Source: Owenia fusiformis (Eukaryota > Annelida > Polychaeta > Sabellida > Oweniidae). Taken from it: a stretch of DNA of 64,000 bases. Shown here piece after piece: positions 1 through 11,975 of the stretch. The notes below the pieces were generated by a model. It made no database searches. It was not told the origin of the DNA and was given only the letters and a program-made list of their open reading frames with translations. How positions within the stretch are numbered: position 1 is the first letter of the stretch; every line of letters begins with the position of its first letter. The stretch is from NCBI GenBank assembly GCA_903813345.2, contig CAIIXF020000002.1, positions 13,846,150 to 13,910,149 on the forward strand, in the 5' to 3' direction. Position numbers and translations under genes: made by a program.

Positions 1-2786
1 GGTTTGGGTAATGTGAGACATGAGTTGCTACTTTTTGAATCTCATATTCAATATTCTTTCTTTAAACCCTCATATTTTTAATATTTTTGGAGTGGTAATT
101 CAATTATTTACCTATTTGTTATCCCATTGAACAAATTTCGGAGGGATATAGGGAACGCCTTCGTCCATCCGTCTGTCCGTCCGTCCGTCGGTCCGTCCGT
201 CCATCCGTCCGGGCAATAACTCAAATACCGTTGGCCCGATTTTGTTCATATTTTGTACACATATACCCTATGGGAGTAGAAGTCCTGCTCGAAAGCCGAT
301 TTTCAAAATGGCCGCTCATTTCAAAATGGCGGCCATTTTAGTGCTGAATTTACAGTAATTTAGCTGCAATATGTAAAACTGTAATAGCAATATGTTTTAG
401 ATGTAAAAAAATTATATAGGACATTAATGAAGCTAGAAATGTAGATATTAAAGAAGCACATGGCAGCCATCTTGAAAAATGGCGGCCTTTACTCGTTATT
501 TTACGATTTTTGCTGTAACTCGAAAAGTAGTAGAGCGATTTTGTTCATATTTATCCCATTGAACAAAGTTCGGAGGGATATAGGGAACGCCTCCGTCCGT
601 CCGTCTGTCTGTCCATCCATCCGTACGTACGTACGTCCGTCCATCCGTCCGGTCAATAACTCAAATACCCTTGGCCTGATTTTGTTCATATTTTGTACAC
701 ATATAATCAAAATGGCCGCTCATTTCAAAGTGGCGGCCATTTTAGTGCCGAATTTACAGTCATTTAGGTGCAATATGTAAAATTGTAATAGCAATATGTT
801 TTAGATGTAAAAAAATTATATAGGACATTAATAAAGCTAGAAATGTAGATATTAAAGAAGCACATGGCAGCCATCTCGAAAAGTAGGGTACGATTTTGTT
901 CATATTTGGTATGTGAATACTACCAACATTGCACACTGTCTAAAGACACTTGTGGTACAAGGCGGCCATTTTAAAAAATGGCTGCCATTTTGAAAAATGG
1001 CCACCATTTAAACGTATTTTACTATAACTCAAAAAGTAGTGGAGCCATTTTGTTCATATTTGGTATGTGAATACTATAAGCATGACACACTGTCCTATGA
1101 CACTTTTGGTAGAAGGCGGCCATTTTGAAAATTTTTTGAAAAATGGCCGCCATTTTAACGTATTTTACTATAACTCGAAAAGTAGTGAAGCGATTTTGTT
1201 CATGTTTGGTATGTGAATACTATAAGCATGGCACACTGTCTAATGACACTTTTGGTAGAAGGTGGCCATTTTTACTCGAAAAGTAGTGGAGCGATTTTGT
1301 TCATATTTGGTATGTGAATACTAGAAGCATGACACACTGTCCTATGACACTTTTGGTAGAAGGCGGCCATTTTTCAAAATGGCCGCCATTTTAACGTATT
1401 TTACTATAACTCGAAAAGTAGTGAAGCGATTTTGTTCATATTTGGTATGTGAATACTTTAAGCATGGCACACTGTCTAATGACACTTTTGGTAGAAGGCA
1501 GCCATTTTTCAAAATGGCCGCCATTTTAACGTATTTTACTATAACTCGAAAAGTAGTGGAGTGATTTTGTTTATATTTGGTATGTGAATACTATAAGCAC
1601 GGCACACTGTCTAATGGCACTTTTGGTAGAAGGTGGCCATTTTGAAAAAATTTTAACGTATTTTACTAACTTGAAAAGTAGTAGAGCGATTTTGTTCATA
1701 TTTGGTATGTGAATACTATAAGTATGGCACAAGGTCTAATGATACTTTTGGTAGAAGGCAGCCATTTTTGCTATATACTTTATTTGTAAAAATGCCATCC
1801 ATGGCTGTTCGATGGGATTCGCTACGCTTTGGCGTTGCCGTTGTTCTGGTTATTCTTTATCCCATAGTTGGGTAACATGAAAACATATTTATGATATTTT
1901 GCAAATGCGTGGAAAAAGTGATATCTGAGGAATACGGAAAATATTTCACAGATACCATCTTTTGCCAGGGATTTGAAAGCGACCACCAATATGATGTGTT
2001 GTTACATAGTGATTTCATGACATCAGGGGGATGAATGGATGTTGTTTTGATGTTTTGTTTAGTTTTATAGGTAAACTATTGGATAAATGGAACATCCTAA
2101 GAATTTTCGTGATATAGTGTTAATCCACTCATTGATATCAATATCTGCACTATTTCGCTATTTGTAACTTGGCAAGATATTGATATCAACTTGGAGATAA
2201 AATCATTTAAAATCATACGATATCCTGTATATATCCTTTACTGTGCCACAACTTTCTTATATGTTATATTTTGGCAGAGGCCATCATTTATTTTCTTTGA
2301 ATTCATGCTTTTGTTCCTCGTTTTAGAAATGAAAGGACATCTTTGATTTTCCTTGTATTTAAGTTGTTTAAATGTTGCCCTGTGATGTTGATAAAAGTCA
2401 ATAGCAATCCATTACAGTCACAGTCGAAATGTACCCATTGCTCGTCCAGAACCTACCAAAATAGCATTTGCATTTTGCCAATATGTGCTTTTCCATGAAA
2501 ATAGTTTTAATCATATCTTTTCTTCAGTATTTCATATATTACATTTTAATATATTTAAATTGGTTTATATTTATATATTATATACTTAGACAACAATAAA
2601 TAAAGATTTTTTGTAAAAACACCAAAATTGGTATATGATCTTTAAATGACTGTTGTGTGAACATCAAAGCTCAAAATTTGCTGAAATTGTAATTTTATAA
2701 AGCACAAATGATTTTTCTTCAATATGATATGCATTATTATCAGATATCTTTGGGGGCTAAAAAGGGCCCTTAATGACACCCGTCCT
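1..2786. mobile_element. Right part of a 2.3-kb TIR element, split by a HINE-like insertion
   Basis: Bases 1-119 and 1851-2786 match 18078-18200 and 18208-19179 closely, base for base over long runs. The right end (GGCCCTTAATGACACCCGTCC) is the same as that of the complete copy at 16921-19179, so this is the right half of the same element, cut by the window edge. It is interrupted by a family A element (120-1849). No protein is evident. Confidence 0.8.
120..1849 (+). mobile_element. HINE-like (Helentron-associated) element, family A, copy 1
   Basis: The 5' end is the hairpin-forming TATCCCATTGAACA.../GAGGGATA, followed by a (CCGTCCGT)n microsatellite and then tandem units of about 125 bp built on CAAAATGGCCGCCATTTT palindromes. 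The 3' end has the inverted copy GTTCGATGGGAT, a stem GCTACGC-TTTG-GCGTTGC and terminal CTGG followed by T. A second complete 5' end starts near 548, so the 5' half is duplicated. The site without the insertion is seen at about 18198-18210. It carries no coding capacity; the short ORFs here lie in the repeats. Confidence 0.8.
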
Positions 2787-3341
2787 TTGACAAAAAGTAG
2801 GACTTGGTCATTTTCAGGAAACTTTCTCATGTATAAAGTCAATGGCAGGTTTTGTGATTGAAGTTTGATTGAAGTTTCTCAAAGTTTGCCTTATACTTGA
2901 TCATTTCTTGCAATGAATTACATTATTACTAGATTTAAGCATTCCCTACATATCGCTCAATATATGTCAGCATCAAATTTTTACCGTTTTTGAGATATTT
3001 GACGTCAAAAAACAGTAAAAATAAGTTATTTTTCAGCTTGCTTCAATTTGACCAAATTTTTTGGGAAAATCATCTACAAGTTGCCAGGAGTTCAAATCTG
3101 ACATTAGTTTTAGGATTTGACCTTTACTTGACCTTCAGTGACCCTCGAAAGGTCAAAATGTTGATTTTTCAAATTGATTTTTGGATCTAAATTTTGGTCA
3201 GCTCAATCACAAAAGACCTTACTGAGCTCTGAATAAGTAAAATTTTCAAGGTCAAAGGTCATCAAACTAGGTCACACAACTGTGCTATCTAAGTTTCTTA
3301 AAGATCTAATAGCAAAGGTTTTGCAAAAATGAATCAATATA
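2787..3341. other. Intergenic or intron sequence, diffuse repeat
   Basis: Repeat-derived sequence rich in AAGGTCAAA-type motifs ('CTTGCTTCAATTTGACC' at about 3038). It resembles 7380-7560 and 16535-16780 and is probably the degraded interior of family D or G elements. No gene seen. Confidence 0.4.
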
Positions 3342-4964
3342 CACTGTTGCTCATAAATATGGAATATTTTATAAATATGAACTGTTCGATGGAATTTCTA
3401 CAAAATAATAACATTTTGATGGAAATTTGTTATGTGTTCCCATTCCCTCATCAGTTTTGCATATAAAACTGATTGGTATTAAAAGTTATAACATTTATGG
3501 TTGATTAAACTTGTATTCACTCAGGTGACCCCATGACCTCATGATATTGGTAACTTGAAAGAGGTGTCCAAATCTTAGTTGTAATCATTGTGCACATTTT
3601 ATAAAATTTTAATTTAGAGTTGGAAGAGTGTTTAGAAGGCATGCCCCATAGAATAAGCGAAAAAGAGAATGACAGGTCATAGGGATGGCGCTCTCTGGCA
3701 TGAAACAAACTGCCATTGCCAGGACCCTAGGGGCAGTGAGGGGTGTGTCAGGAACACTCTCTGAAATTTTGCAGTGGTACCAAAGGCACTGAAATATGAC
3801 TCCAGGTCACAGCAATAGTGGCCCTAGAGAGAAAAATGTAAGAAAAGACCACCACCTACTGCATTTATGTCATCAAAATCACTTATTAGTCAACCAGTAG
3901 TCTACGAGGTGAATGGCTGCCCCACCTAAATACCTGTGTTCCAGAGCTATAGACAACCAGTGATTTCTTTATAACGGATGCAAGGCCATGAGACCTTTAA
4001 AGAGACCACAGCTGACTGATCATAACATAGAAAGGTGCCTTCAATGGGCAGGAAAGCACCAAAACATTGGACCTAATCTTTGGTGTCATATGACAGCATG
4101 TGAAGAAATAAGATGTGTCCTCCACAAAGTTGATAATTGTGTTCGTTTCTGTCGTAGACCAGGGGAAAGAGACAATCAGGACACTTACTGATGTGGCAGT
4201 CCATGAAGGCGACCCTATTTATGTTTGGAGCAGTATTACAGAGGTTGTTTGGAGCAGTACTACAGAAGTTGCACCCCCTTGGTGATTCCCAAATATAATT
4301 TCAGAGTAATTTGACCTTTTGGACCTCCATCAAGTACCACATGCAAACAGAGTGTTTTGGGGCAATATTCAACTGCAGAGTGATCATGCTGATGCATATG
4401 CTTGTGGCATCGTGTTGGATTACATCAGGGCAGGCAATGTGGACCAGCTACTATGGGCACAAAAGTCAGCCAATCAGGCTAATGCAGAGCAAATGTTGGA
4501 TGACCTTGGTAATGAGATTCGTGACTTTGACATCTGCCTCAAAATTTAGACACGTTACGCACTGCTCAGACTGAGAAATGGGGCCTTATTTCACTTAGAA
4601 AGGTCAGATGTTTCATTCTATACAAAGAGGACATAACGCATATTAATGCTATCATTGGATAGAGGACACTTCAGTCTTCATGACCAGATGTTTATTTTGT
4701 TTGATCTGTTTTACATGACGATTTGGATGGGGGAGTTTTGAAAATGCAAAAATTCTTAGCGTACCCCTGTTTAAATAACAGTAATTTTCTAAACTTAAAT
4801 GTGAATATTTTTTCCCTAAAAAATTTTGATTTGTAGATGAAATATGTGGTTATGATTTGCCTAGAAAATAAATGTCTGAACCAACTCCAAATAAATGTTC
4901 TCTTACTCCAAACTTTGAATTCTGAGCTGCCAAATCTAATATTCCATATTTATGAGCAACAGTG
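3342..4964 (+). mobile_element. Tc1/mariner-type transposon, degenerate
   Basis: Terminal inverted repeats CACTGTTGCTCATAAATATG and its complement are flanked by TA on both sides (3340-3341 and 4965-4966). The interior has the remains of a Tc1-like transposase: a helix-turn-helix-like MALSGMKQTAIARTLGAVRG near 3686 and RPLKRPQLTDHNIERCLQWA near 3991, followed by VRFCRRPGE near 4144. These match the Tc1 pattern of 'RP..RP.L...H...RL.WA' and 'V..RRPGE'. Frames change between the pieces, so it is inactive. Its 1623 bp is a normal full length for Tc1. Confidence 0.85.
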
Positions 4965-5097
4965 TAGTTTAAAAGAAATGTACATATAATGAAGAAATAA
5001 ATATATAATGAAAAAAATAGGATATGTGTTTGTAATATTGGTATAACTTGAGATTAAAAAGTGTCACCATCTCTTTCATTTTTCAACAAATATAGGC

Positions 5098-6138
5098 TCA
5101 CGTGACATGTGACGCGGGGCAGGCAATTTTGATCTATCGTAGACCATATCAGTATCAAATTGCCGATTTTTCAACCTCGTCTTGCGGGGCCATTTCGATT
5201 TGAAACATCTTGAATTTGGTGTCAAAATAAAGCTGGTCACGCCCACTTTCATAGTTATCAATGAATCATTTACTACGACTACTATATTCATTTAGGAGGC
5301 GTGTAAAGTTAACCAATCAGAAAGACTGTTGTTCCATATATGGCAGTTCATTAACATATTCAGTGTTTACTAAGTGCTTTTCACGTCATGACAACACGAG
5401 TAGTAACCAATCAAGATGCCGTATTTTATCACGCGAGTTCAGCATGACATGCACACGACATGTAGTCAGAGCTGATCGCGATGTTGAACAATTTCTTCTC
5501 GGAATTTGTCCAGATAAATCAGCGATTCTAAATTAAGGTAGGATCTGCAATTTCTTCCTGTACAAGTTATAAGTTATCTCTATCAAATCCTAAAGTTTTG
5601 GATGAAGATACGAAGGATATATTTAAAAACGAAGCGATTAATTTGACGATCTGATTTTGCAATTTGCAATGACCAATTTACTGCAAGTCTGCGCAAAGTC
5701 TTGTATCTAAATGCTTGTTAAGCCACTCAAAAACAAGATCCATATTTTCTAAATTTGATAACTTTGCAGAAAACCTGTTTTCATAACCTGTTTTGTGCGT
5801 CTAAATTCGAGTAGGATAAAGCTGGGAATTTTATTCCAAGGATAAAGGATCGCTGGGATCCTCAGTCAATGGCAACGGGTCTTCATTCCAGAACTCACGA
5901 TTTTTGTTGATTCTCTGTCATAGTACTTGTCTAAAGTCCCCATATCTGCTCTCTTACTGGCATACTTGGACAGATTTCCCCTCCTTAAATTGTCCTCAGT
6001 CAAATAACACCCTCTCGCCGATTTACATAGCCATTTCCCAGAACCCGGGAATCAGAATCGCTGATGTTTGCCATATTGAATATGTACTGTAATATCTGTA
6101 ATACTCTACATTGCCTGCTACGCGTAATGGTCACGTGA
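5098..6138. mobile_element. Fold-back/TIR element of about 1 kb
   Basis: Ends are imperfect inverted repeats of about 30 bp: TCACGTGACATGTGACGCGG... followed by GCAGGCAAT on the left, and the complement (ATTGCCTGC...GTCACGTGA) on the right. The CACGTG core is kept at both ends. No transposase and no convincing target duplication. Internal ORFs are short and not recognised. Confidence 0.45.
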
Positions 6139-6828
6139 CTAGCGCGATACAGGAAAAATGGGGAATCTCGAAACAACAATATTTGGGCACTTTTATTGCA
6201 AATTTCAGGTATTTATAAGTGTTTGTGGTATAAAATATCATCCACAGACATAAATGAACATCCAAACTACATATTTTATTAAGTTTTGAAGCCTTTTTTT
6301 TGCTCTTAAATTAACATCTTTAAAGTTCGAGGCTACAAATCCAAATCAATATTTTTGTTTGAAAGTCAGGATATACATTCCTCTGAAGGTTCCACACTGT
6401 GTGAGCACAGGACCATGGGTCCTTTATTGTGGGGTATATTTTGGTACCCCAGTATTTGGTTTAAGCAGGGTACTCACATATTAGCGTATTGATATTTATT
6501 ACTATATCATGTCATGCGGTGACATATAGTTAATAGTCTCCAACTTGTGGGCAGTGTTCGCCCATCGGCATCTGTAACAACTTCTTAATATTTTCAATAA
6601 CTTTACAAGTACTGTTTAGACTGACTTCAAATTTTTACTGTGAGCATATGTTACAGTGTTATATGAGTTCCAATACATTTCTGCCAATATCTGTCACCAT
6701 GGCAACAAATAAGTCAATTTCTTACATTTTGTTTCAAGAAGTAGTTTTCACATGGATTTGAAATTATTGTTGTCTAACAGAACACATATAGAAATTTTAC
6801 AACTTTTAACATATTTTTATCGCACTTT
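6139..6828. other. Non-coding sequence
   Basis: AT-rich sequence with one possible degraded HINE 5' hairpin (ATGTCATGCGGTGACAT at about 6509). Nothing else recognised. Confidence 0.3.
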
Positions 6829-7170
6829 CAAATAGTCCTATATTGTCGTTGTCTTTTTCTGATGGGCATGTGAGCAGGCACCATTTGAATCAATTCTTGT
6901 CAACAAAATTCCAGGAAAACTGCTAACCTGTTCAGCTTGAAATAATAACAGATGCAAGAGCAGACTAGTGCCAAGATCTTATTAGGTTAAGGGCATGCTG
7001 GGTAAATTACTTGTTGGCCATTTTGAATTTTTCAATGAATCTTGTCATCAAAATTCCAGAAAAACAACTTATCCGTTCAACTAAAAAGATTCTACAGATG
7101 CAAAAGCAGGCTAGTGCTAAGATCAGATTAGTTTTGCTCTTTAAAGTGCGATATTTATTAGTGTTGTAAC
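6829..7170 (+). mobile_element. HINE-like element, family F, short copy
   Basis: 5' TATCGCACTTT at 6829 is exactly complementary to AAAGTGCGATA at 7143-7153. The 5' end is followed by TATTGTCGTTGTC, like families B and C. Between them are two tandem units of about 150 bp (TTCCAGGAAAAC..., GGCCATTTTGAATTTTTC). The 3' palindrome is not clear. A second 5' fragment is at 9951. Confidence 0.5.
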
Positions 7171-7224
7171 TCGCAGGGATTTTCAGAATCAAGTAATTCA
7201 AGTGATTTTGAGTCTGAGATTGAA

Positions 7225-7575
7225 TACCACCAAAAAGTGGTGACATATTGTTATGGTCTTCATTTTTTGTTAAGGCGGATGGTGATTGGCGATTGGCATC
7301 TCAAACAAATTCTTATTACTTCCAATAACTTAACAAATACTTTTTAGACTAAAAAATCATCTTCCAGTTTTCTGAAGTTCAACTCAGACTTAAGATTTAA
7401 TATTCAATCTTTTTTCAACTTGCTTCAAATTGACCAATTTTTTTTCAAAATCATCTACAAGTTCTCAAAAGTTCAAATCTGACTATAGATACGAGATGAC
7501 CTTCTCAAGGTCAAAAATGATTCATAATATTGTGAGCAACCAGGTGGTGACATTTTGTCATGTTAATGCTTTGTT
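7225..7575 (+). mobile_element. Possible HINE-like element, family G
   Basis: 5' hairpin CCACCAAAAAGTGG followed by TGACATATTG; 3' motif AGGTGGTGACATTTTGTCAT at about 7542, repeated at 8220 and in related form at 16765. The layout parallels family B, but both ends are eroded. Confidence 0.35.
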
Positions 7576-8275
7576 AATCCTGTTTTCAATGCTCACCCTA
7601 CAATGGCCTAGGTATTGTAAATCACGAGTTGTCTGTATCTACCAATTCAAAGCAGAAACTTACAGTTAATTGCGACAAAAATTTAAATATTCTGAAAAAC
7701 CTTTATTTTCTCTTTCCATAATGTATCCCGCCATAGGCTGTTTCAGGACCAAAATTGATAAGTGCATTGTATCAAAAGCGGAGTTCAAGTCACATATCCC
7801 ATCCTCTGTCGATGGAAATCCAAATGATTTCCCTTATATTGAAAGTATATTTGCCTGTCAGCATCGATAATTTTCATTTTCACTGACATGGCAGTTTTTC
7901 ATTTCTGGCATTTCTAAATAAGGAAATCAAAAAATAAACTCTATAATATTTCATTTAAATTAGATTTAGTACTCATATTCATTCAAATAAAAAACAAATA
8001 ATACATGGAAAAATCATTTGTACAAAGTGTGACACTATATCGGAGACAAATTCTATAACACCTTAGCGAGACGATGCGATGACTACATGAGTATATCTGC
8101 ACCACTAATATTTATCACTGTGTGTCTTGGCAGTTTCAGTTACCATGGCAATGAATATATATTTCCATGGAAACAAATTATTTGTCTTGAAGCACTTTTC
8201 ACTTTTTTCAATGGCAACCAGGTGGTGACATTTTGTCAAGTTAATGCCTTATCTCTATGTCTGTTAGCAAGTTAA
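7576..8275. other. Non-coding sequence
   Basis: AT-rich sequence without protein motifs. It holds a second copy of the family G 3' motif (AGGTGGTGACATTTTGTCA) at about 8220. Confidence 0.3.
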
Positions 8276-8640
8276 TTATCCCATCAATAACTCAAATACC
8301 GTTGGCCCAATATACATTTAGTTTATATTTTATATGTATATGTCTCATGTGAGTACAAGTTCTGCTCATTTCAGATTTCTTATATTTTAGGTACAACTTA
8401 TAAAAGTGTAAAATAAATCTGTTTTAAAAGCAAAAAATATATAGGATATTGATTAAGTTAAAAATCTAATTATTTATAAAAAAAACATGACGACTGTCTT
8501 GAAGAACAGTGGCTGTTATTTTGTTCATATTTGATATGTGAATAAATCAGCATGAATGGTGGTGCACTGTCTTATGACACTTTGGCTAGAAGGTGGCTAT
8601 TTTTTTTAATGTGTGTTATTTTATGATTTATGATATGTAG
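8276..8640 (+). mobile_element. Family A HINE-like fragment
   Basis: Starts ATTATCCCATCAATAACTC and shares the family A interior (AATACCGTTGGCCC, then a TTTTGTTCATATTTGATATG stretch and GACACTTTGGCTAGAAGG). The 5' hairpin and microsatellite are deleted and the 3' end is missing. Confidence 0.55.
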
Positions 8641-8823
8641 TGGGTGCAGCTTACAGGAAACTGAATGTGAAAGTAGAAAATGATTATTCCAACGAAGATA
8701 ACAGTACAGTAATATAGTTTAATTAACTTAAAAAAAGTAAAATTACATGAAATTTGGGCAATTCAAGCTTTGATCCAAGGAAGGTATTTTTAAAGTGTTA
8801 ATTTAATATTTCTTTCTTTTCAG

Positions 8824-8996
8824 TCATCATTCAAAAACCCATTCCCACAGTCTAGAAAGCAGATAGAAGTGACTCTTGGTGTGAAGCCAGACAGAAAGAC
8901 CATAGCAATGTTGCTAGGCCCTGGTGAGAGGAGAGACCTACATGTGGGCTTCACACCTACCAACAGCAGAACAGTCACTTCACTTATACTCATCAG
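8824..8996 (+). CDS. TMEM131: TMEM131 homologue, internal exon 1 of 8 in window
   Basis: This exon encodes 57 complete residues (partial-protein residues 1-57) plus two bases of an Arg codon. The residues resemble the lumenal region of TMEM131/TMEM131L, notably 'LGPGERRDLHVGFTPTNSR' followed by 'SLILIR', a conserved family stretch that I recognise from memory of the human proteins. A pyrimidine-rich tract ending in TTTTCAG precedes it and GTAACT follows it. It ends in phase 2, which fits the next exon (Arg, then NNLTVID). The family is a single-pass ER/Golgi membrane protein whose lumenal PapD-like and Ig-like domains bind procollagen. Earlier exons must lie before the window; I saw none between 1 and 8823, where repeats dominate. 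Whether this is the orthologue of both vertebrate paralogues cannot be told here. Confidence 0.9.
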
Positions 8997-9066
8997 GTAA
9001 CTACAGTCACAAGTACTTTTGTATTGTATGATATCCCCCGGTGATATTCTCTGACTTTTAGTAATA

Positions 9067-9933
9067 CAGTAAAACCTGTGTATAGTGAACATTTTTTTGC
9101 CGAAGAAAAATGTTCACTATTGGTAGGTGTTCACTACAGCAAGGATTTGATTTTGCGGCATTTTGCCATATTATATTTAAGAGACCAGTTATTAAACGAG
9201 CCTAAATAATAGAGGAGGGAATAACTGATTTAATTTGTATTTTATACCTATGATAACCCATGACACTTGCAACAAATTTTTTTTTTTTTTTTGTTGTGTT
9301 GTACAAACTTACTTATTTTAGACTGCCTGAATGGTTCATCCTTTTATTGTCAAATTTTAATCTCTTCATAATTCTTTAAATAGTGGAATTCTTAACACAT
9401 TTGAGTCAATTAAAGGACTTGATTGAATTAATTAAACTACAAGATGGAGTCAGTTAAGAATGATCTTATAATTTTAACCTTATCTGGTTTTTAAAATGAT
9501 GGAGATAAGAAAAAGATTTAGTTGGGACTTAGAGATAGAGATAGAGGTAATAATATAGTTCACCAGATTATCTCCAATTAAAGCAATCAATGCTTCTAGA
9601 CACTGCTAAACACATATCCTGCCTTACAAAAACAAAGCTTACTAAGAATTATGATTAGTCACACCTGTTTCAATACAAGAGATCAAAATCTCATCATTCT
9701 TGCAGAAAATCCGCAAGAAATCTTATGTATCAGATTCAATGTTCACTAGAGACAGGATAATTCAATTAAATTTGCCAAGATTTAATGTTCACTGTTCACA
9801 GTAGGTAGGTGTTCAGTATAGGATTGTACTTTAACATGGGAGTCAATGGGGGAAAAAGGTTTTGCCGAAAAAAAATGTTTACTGTTGAAAGCTGTTCACT
9901 AGAGAGATGTGTTCACTAATACAGGTTTTACTG
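9067..9933. mobile_element. pogo/mariner-like MITE
   Basis: Inverted termini CAGTAAAACCTGTGTATAGT and ACTAATACAGGTTTTACTG lie between TA dinucleotides (9065-9066, 9934-9935). Subterminal repeats of GTGTTCACTA type recur at both ends in inverted orientation. No transposase. The terminus resembles pogo/Tigger ends. It lies 70 bp after exon 1, inside the intron. Confidence 0.75.
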
Positions 9934-9950
9934 TAGCACTTTACTTTTAT

Positions 9951-10130
9951 TATCACACTTTTTCAAAGTGCAATATTGTTGTCATTTTGCACTGATAAAT
10001 ATGTGTGGCAATAAAACATGGCATACATTTTGAATTTTCGCAGTAATCCTATCTCAAAGTTCCAGGAGAACTGTTTATCCTTTCAACTTGAAAATCCAAG
10101 AGCAGACTACTCACTGCTACTGATAATGTA
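9951..10130 (+). mobile_element. Family F HINE-like 5' fragment
   Basis: TATCACACTTTTTCAAAGTG forms a hairpin and is followed by CAATATTGTTGTCATTTTGC. The interior (TTTTCGCAGTAATCCTATCT, then AACTGTTTATCCTTTCAACTT) resembles 6880-7100. The 3' end is absent. Confidence 0.5.
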
Positions 10131-10346
10131 CTAAAGCATGAATGTGGTGGTTCCATCGTTTGTTTTTCTTAAATCTAAATTATCAATATCTTGCTTTGTA
10201 TCAAATATGACAAGTTAGAATTCTTTAATGCGTTGGAGTTTTCAGAAGTTCACAGATATTTCATAGACAAATTAAATCTCTTTAAATACACAATAGGGTG
10301 TTTTCCATTAAAAAGGACTCCTTTTCATGATAATTTCTCGTTGGTA

Positions 10347-11337
10347 CACAGGCAAATTACAATGGACCCCGTACATGCCCGTACAGAGCTCGTTGTGTCA
10401 ACGGACCCTGTACAACCTTGTACGGGCCTGCTTACGAGTCTCATAATTGCTTGTAATTTTCGAGCCTCGTAAGAGCTTGTGATTACAAGGCCTGTAATAG
10501 CTCGTAATTCTCGACCCCTGTACTTTACCGTACGGTGCCCGTTATGAGCACCGTAATTAATTGTAATTTTCGATCCCTGTGTATCCCGGTGCCTGTTACG
10601 AGGCCCGTAATAGCTCATAATTTTCGAGCCGTGTACTTGCCTGTGCAATGCCCGTAACAAGGCCCGTTATGCACTGAAGCACTGTACTTGCCCGTACGGG
10701 GCTCGTAACGAGGCTTGTAATTGCTCGTTTATTTTGATGTTGATCGATGAAATAAAATACAGCATATATGAGAAATGACAATTTAATTATATCCAATTAT
10801 GAATTAATATGTCTTCAATAATTTCAAAATATTCGCATGTCTGTATCAACATGATAAACAGTATAATAGCTAGGAAACAAAATAAACAGGAGGGTTACCA
10901 ATAAGAGACACCATATTTCTTTACAAGTGAAGTAAATGCATATAAAACCATTTGCGTGCTTTACTAGGATGAGTTGAAATGTGATGTAAATAAATGTTAT
11001 TGCTATCGAATGTGTGAATAAAAACATCATTCTAATATATAATGAATAAACATGGTTTGGCCAAATACGAAATTCGTGCATGTAGCATGATAGCAATTAA
11101 TTCGGAGTTCGATAACGGGCCTCGTACAAGCTCGTACGGGCCTCGAAATTGCGAGCCTCGTATATGCTTGGACGGGCCTCGGAAACAACAATTACGAGCA
11201 TCGTACGAGCTCGCACGGGCCTCGAAAACGAGCTCCATACGAGCCCGTACGAGGATGGTGCTCCTTTTTGCCCGTAATGACCAGTAATTCTTGAGGCTCG
11301 TACGAGCTCGTACGGGGCCCGATGTAATTTGCCTGTG
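10347..11337. mobile_element. GTAC-motif TIR element, complete copy
   Basis: Inverted termini CACAGGCAAATTACA and TGTAATTTGCCTGTG, extended by CCCGTAC/GTACGGG, lie between TA dinucleotides. Both arms are filled with degenerate repeats of CGTACGAGC/GGGCCTCGTA, making it able to fold back over most of its length. The middle (about 10740-11095) is AT-rich and unrelated. The ORFs crossing the arms (10325-10660 and 11032-11346 on the minus strand) are repeat artefacts. A second, interrupted copy is at 58368-63036. Confidence 0.75.
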
Positions 11338-11975
11338 TACTTCCAATTAAAATATTATATTACCTTACATCAATGTAGGATGTAAATGACATACAAGTGA
11401 CATCTCATGTGTACCAATTTACCAATGCTGTATCTGATCGATTATTGTTGTAACATTGGTAGATGTGTGCTTACAATATTATATGAAATGTGAAATCCAT
11501 TTGATTATGGGAATAAAAGTGACGTAATAAAGTGATTTTGTGATGCACTTGTAGCGTGTTTAAAGATCCCTTATGTTTATAACGTATAAAGTGTGTGTAT
11601 TATCTCATCACTTGTGGCGCAGCTCTATCCATTTATATGGACCATCACTTATAAAATGTTATAAGTAAATAAATACTTATCTCATTAAGACATGTACTGT
11701 AGTTATTGGTAGGGAATCATGGTGATACTTGGCATGTATTCATTTTACTATCTTATCTACCTTATAAACAAGGAATTTGGAGGAGAAAATAATTCATTCT
11801 TGGTGAAAAGAAATTAGCTTAATTATCGATGAAATAAACATTGCTATACATATTTACATATTTTTGCGAAATGTCAAATTTCAATTCACTTATGAACATA
11901 CATGCATAACATTTATCTGTAAGCAGCCTTAGAAATTAATGGAGGGTGGGTATGAAATAACTATAGCCAAGTAAT
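11338..11975. other. Intron sequence
   Basis: AT-rich intron without recognisable gene, repeat end or motif. Confidence 0.4.

Noticed and set aside
501-780. ORFs on both strands over CCGTCCGT repeats (also 13836-14052 and 51607-51880)
   Set aside because: Low-complexity Arg/Pro/Ser/Val or Asp/Gly/Arg/Thr products arising from the microsatellite of HINE-like elements.
10325-11346. Several 80-111 aa ORFs on both strands
   Set aside because: They fall in the GTAC-rich arms of a TIR element and code for repetitive Arg/Ser/Val sequence.
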